A DNA stretch of 23,753 bases from Hyphochytrium catenoides (lineage: Eukaryota > Sar > Hyphochytriomycetes > Hyphochytriales > Hyphochytriaceae): the NCBI GenBank assembly GCA_900088475.1, contig FLMG01004369.1, forward strand, positions 1-23,753, written 5' to 3'. The notes beneath the pieces are model-generated. The model saw only the letters and a list, made by a program, of their open reading frames with translations. It had not been told where the DNA came from and made no database searches. Position 1 is the first letter of the stretch; every line of letters starts with the position of its first letter. Positions 22,441 through 23,753 of this stretch are shown piece after piece. A program made the position numbers and the translations under genes.

Positions 22441-22872
22441 CCTTACCTTTTATTAGATATAAATAAAAGAAGTTCAATACGGATCAAAAGCCCCGAACGA
22501 CGCTGTGCATGGCTGTTCGGCCCGATCAGATGGTCGTACATTGTGTCAATAGGCATCAGCCGGAGTCTTATGCCCAAACTAAAACTATACTCTCCAGTAT
22601 CGCTGTCTTCTCTACTCCGCTAACTCTACATTGAGGTTTCCACTGTATTCTACAAGGGACTGACCACATTGACGTGACGAAGCCGCCGTGAACCTTAATC
22701 AGCGATTGGCGTGCCAGTTCGCAATAAGAATGATTAAATGGGCATTATTCCATACAGCCAAGTGGATATGTCGGTTATGAGATCCACAAGGGACACCGCC
22801 CCCACCCTGGACAAATCCTCACTAACCTCACAGTATAGTATGGAAAGATTACTATTTTGCAACCTTAACCGT

Positions 22873-22893
22873 AGGTTAGTCGGGAACTAACCT
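22873..22893. repeat. Inverted repeat / hairpin AGGTTAGT
   Basis: AGGTTAGT, a 5-nt loop (CGGGA), then ACTAACCT: a perfect 8-bp stem. It is preceded by further TAACC copies (AACCTTAACCG). It could be a palindromic protein-binding site upstream of the thiolase gene. Confidence 0.6.
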
Positions 22894-22928
22894 TCAAAAT
22901 TTCATTTATTTGGAAGCTTTCCTTTGAG

Positions 22929-22953
22929 GGGTGACAGTATCCTTCGGTCACCC
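22929..22953. repeat. Inverted repeat / hairpin GGGTGAC
   Basis: GGGTGAC, an 11-nt loop, then GTCACCC: a perfect 7-bp stem, 36 bp after the preceding hairpin. Function is unknown. Confidence 0.55.
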
Positions 22954-23036
22954 TAGGGGAATATCTAATACCTTCCCTTCTAGAGGTTGAAGTCCTGGGA
23001 AATGATGCATGGCCTCATTGACCATCTAAAAGATGA

Positions 23037-23126
23037 CCTGTCTCTTTCTCTCCTCCCCCTCACTTTTCTCTCTATCCTCTTTCTTTCTCTCTCCCTGTCT
23101 CTCTCTCTATATTCTCTTTCTTTCTT

Positions 23127-23164
<38 letters not shown>

Positions 23165-23168
23165 TTCC
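23037..23168. repeat. CT-rich microsatellite upstream of thiolase
   Basis: Interrupted CT array with TTTC interruptions, ending in a clean (CT)n run at about 23131-23158. It lies about 240 bp upstream of the thiolase ATG, in presumed promoter or 5' UTR. Ser/Leu and Arg/Glu repeat frames across it are translations of the array, not genes. Confidence 0.9.
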
Positions 23169-23366
23169 TCTCCTTGCCGCTGCCGTCTCTTCACACCACA
23201 GCACCACCTCACTTCCCTCTTCCCTGTCTTGTACAAGTCAACTCATCAGCTTCGACTTCAGCCTCTGTCACCTTCCACGAGGCCTTCGTGCTTGTGCCAC
23301 TTCCCTCGTCAGAATCTAATCCTCCACGCCCAAGACACCCGACCGCCCCGCACGGAGAAAAGACAG

Positions 23367-23387
23367 CCAGCCGCCAGCCGCCAGCCG
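23367..23387 (+). repeat. Three tandem CCAGCCG units in 5' UTR
   Basis: Three perfect 7-bp copies in a row, ending 22 nt before the thiolase start codon. Probably a small GC-rich 5' UTR repeat. Confidence 0.85.
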
Positions 23388-23409
23388 CCGCGCCAACAAA
23401 ATCATAACC

Positions 23410-23753
23410 ATGCCTGCACAGAGCATCTTCATCGTGGCTGCCAAGCGGACGCCTTTCGGTAAGTCGTGCCGTGAAGCGCAGTGAGAAGAGAAAGAGAGAA
23501 AAAGAGAGAGAGAGAGAGAAAAAGAGAGAGAGAAAACGTTGTCGCTCGTTTGATCGGCTGCAAGTGCGAGAGAAAGGGTATGATAGAGAGATGTACCGGT
23601 AGAGCCTTAGCTATGGCAAGGCAGGGGCGCAGCGAAGTTGCAACCAGACATGTACAAAGTCTAACCTAGACCTCGTCACAGGCGCTTTTGGAGGCAAGCT
23701 GAAGCACCTCACAGCTACAGATCTAGCCGTACACGCTGCTAAGGGCGCCATCT
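23410..23753 (+). CDS. ACAA2: Thiolase (acetyl-CoA acyltransferase, ACAA2-like), 5' end only
   Basis: Thiolases cleave 3-ketoacyl-CoA with CoA in fatty-acid oxidation, or condense two acetyl-CoA. Only the N-terminus is in the window. Exon 1 is 23410-23458 (ATG in CATAACCATGC, ending TTCG before GTAAGT). The intron is 23459-23681 (CACAG acceptor), phase 1. Exon 2 runs from 23682 past the window end. The joined start MPAQSIFIVAAKRTPFGAFG, then GKLKHLTATDLAVHAAKGAI, is the typical thiolase opening, where family members read VVAAKRTPFGAYGG and TATDL. It looks closest to mitochondrial 3-ketoacyl-CoA thiolase (ACAA2), which keeps an uncleaved N-terminal signal, but acetyl-CoA acetyltransferases begin similarly. 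Catalytic Cys/His residues lie beyond the window. There is no classic long mitochondrial presequence. Confidence 0.88.
23481..23535. repeat. GA-rich microsatellite in thiolase intron 1
   Basis: Interrupted (GA)n/AAAG tract on the sense strand, starting about 22 nt after the donor site. It encodes only an Arg/Glu repeat frame and lies wholly within the intron. Confidence 0.9.

Larger units (their letters stand above)
22441..23409 (+). promoter_or_regulatory. Presumed promoter and 5' UTR of the thiolase gene
   Basis: About 970 bp without a gene, upstream of the thiolase start. It contains two hairpin-forming inverted repeats (22873-22893, 22929-22953), a cluster of TAACC/GGTTA motifs at about 22860-22893, an inverted CCAAT (ATTGG) near 22705, a CT-rich tract (about 23037-23168), and three tandem CCAGCCG units just before the ATG. 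Which of these act as control sites is unknown. Confidence 0.4.

Noticed and set aside
22980-23407. Three overlapping frames of Ser/Leu or Arg/Glu repeats
   Set aside because: They translate the CT microsatellite in different frames and strands.

Overview
The window is nuclear DNA from an intron-rich but compact eukaryote. Genes lie on both strands, and introns are GT-AG (one apparent GC-AG) and mostly 60-300 nt. Coding sequence is near-balanced in base composition, and long CT/GA dinucleotide tracts sit in UTRs, introns and intergenic DNA. The gene set (ASPM, MO25/CAB39, UBE2T, a phosphate-type MFS carrier, a thiolase) fits a protist or other simple eukaryote with flagellar/spindle and Fanconi-type repair components. 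I cannot name the lineage from the sequence. All gene models were spliced by hand from reading frame, splice motifs and remembered family sequences. Exon phases close in frame for the four complete models.

Layout: (1) 1-1022 is upstream DNA with two CT tracts. (2) 1023-10413 (+) is a 22-exon ASPM/Asp homologue of about 2070 residues: ASH domain, two CH domains, about 35 IQ motifs, and a conserved C-terminal helical-repeat region. (3) 10821-13753 (-) is an 11-exon MO25/CAB39 scaffold gene, tail to tail with ASPM. (4) 13754-14741 is a divergent spacer holding an unrecognised possible small minus-strand reading frame with a 17-bp tandem duplication. (5) 14742-16780 (+) is a 4-exon MFS carrier of the inorganic-phosphate/proton symporter type. 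(6) 17179-18583 (-) is a 7-exon UBE2T-like E2 with a very long Asp/Glu tail, convergent with the carrier. (7) 18584-23409 is a gene-poor block. It holds the C-terminal remnant of a pogo/DDE_1-type transposase (20313-21146, -), a cluster of GGGYGGGT-like motifs (about 19513-19885), and a compositionally odd stretch (about 21150-22440). (8) 23410 to the window end (+) is the 5' end of an ACAA2-like thiolase gene.

The host genes are not an operon or pathway cluster. ASPM, MO25 and UBE2T touch cell division, polarity/kinase signalling and genome repair, but nothing here shows that their proximity is functional. I found no CRISPR array, rRNA or convincing tRNA, and no clearly new multi-gene system. 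The features most worth following up are the acidic-tailed E2 with an in-frame stop-free intron, the 4-nt first coding exon of ASPM exposing an N-terminal KEN box, and the antisense small frame with its 17-bp duplication.
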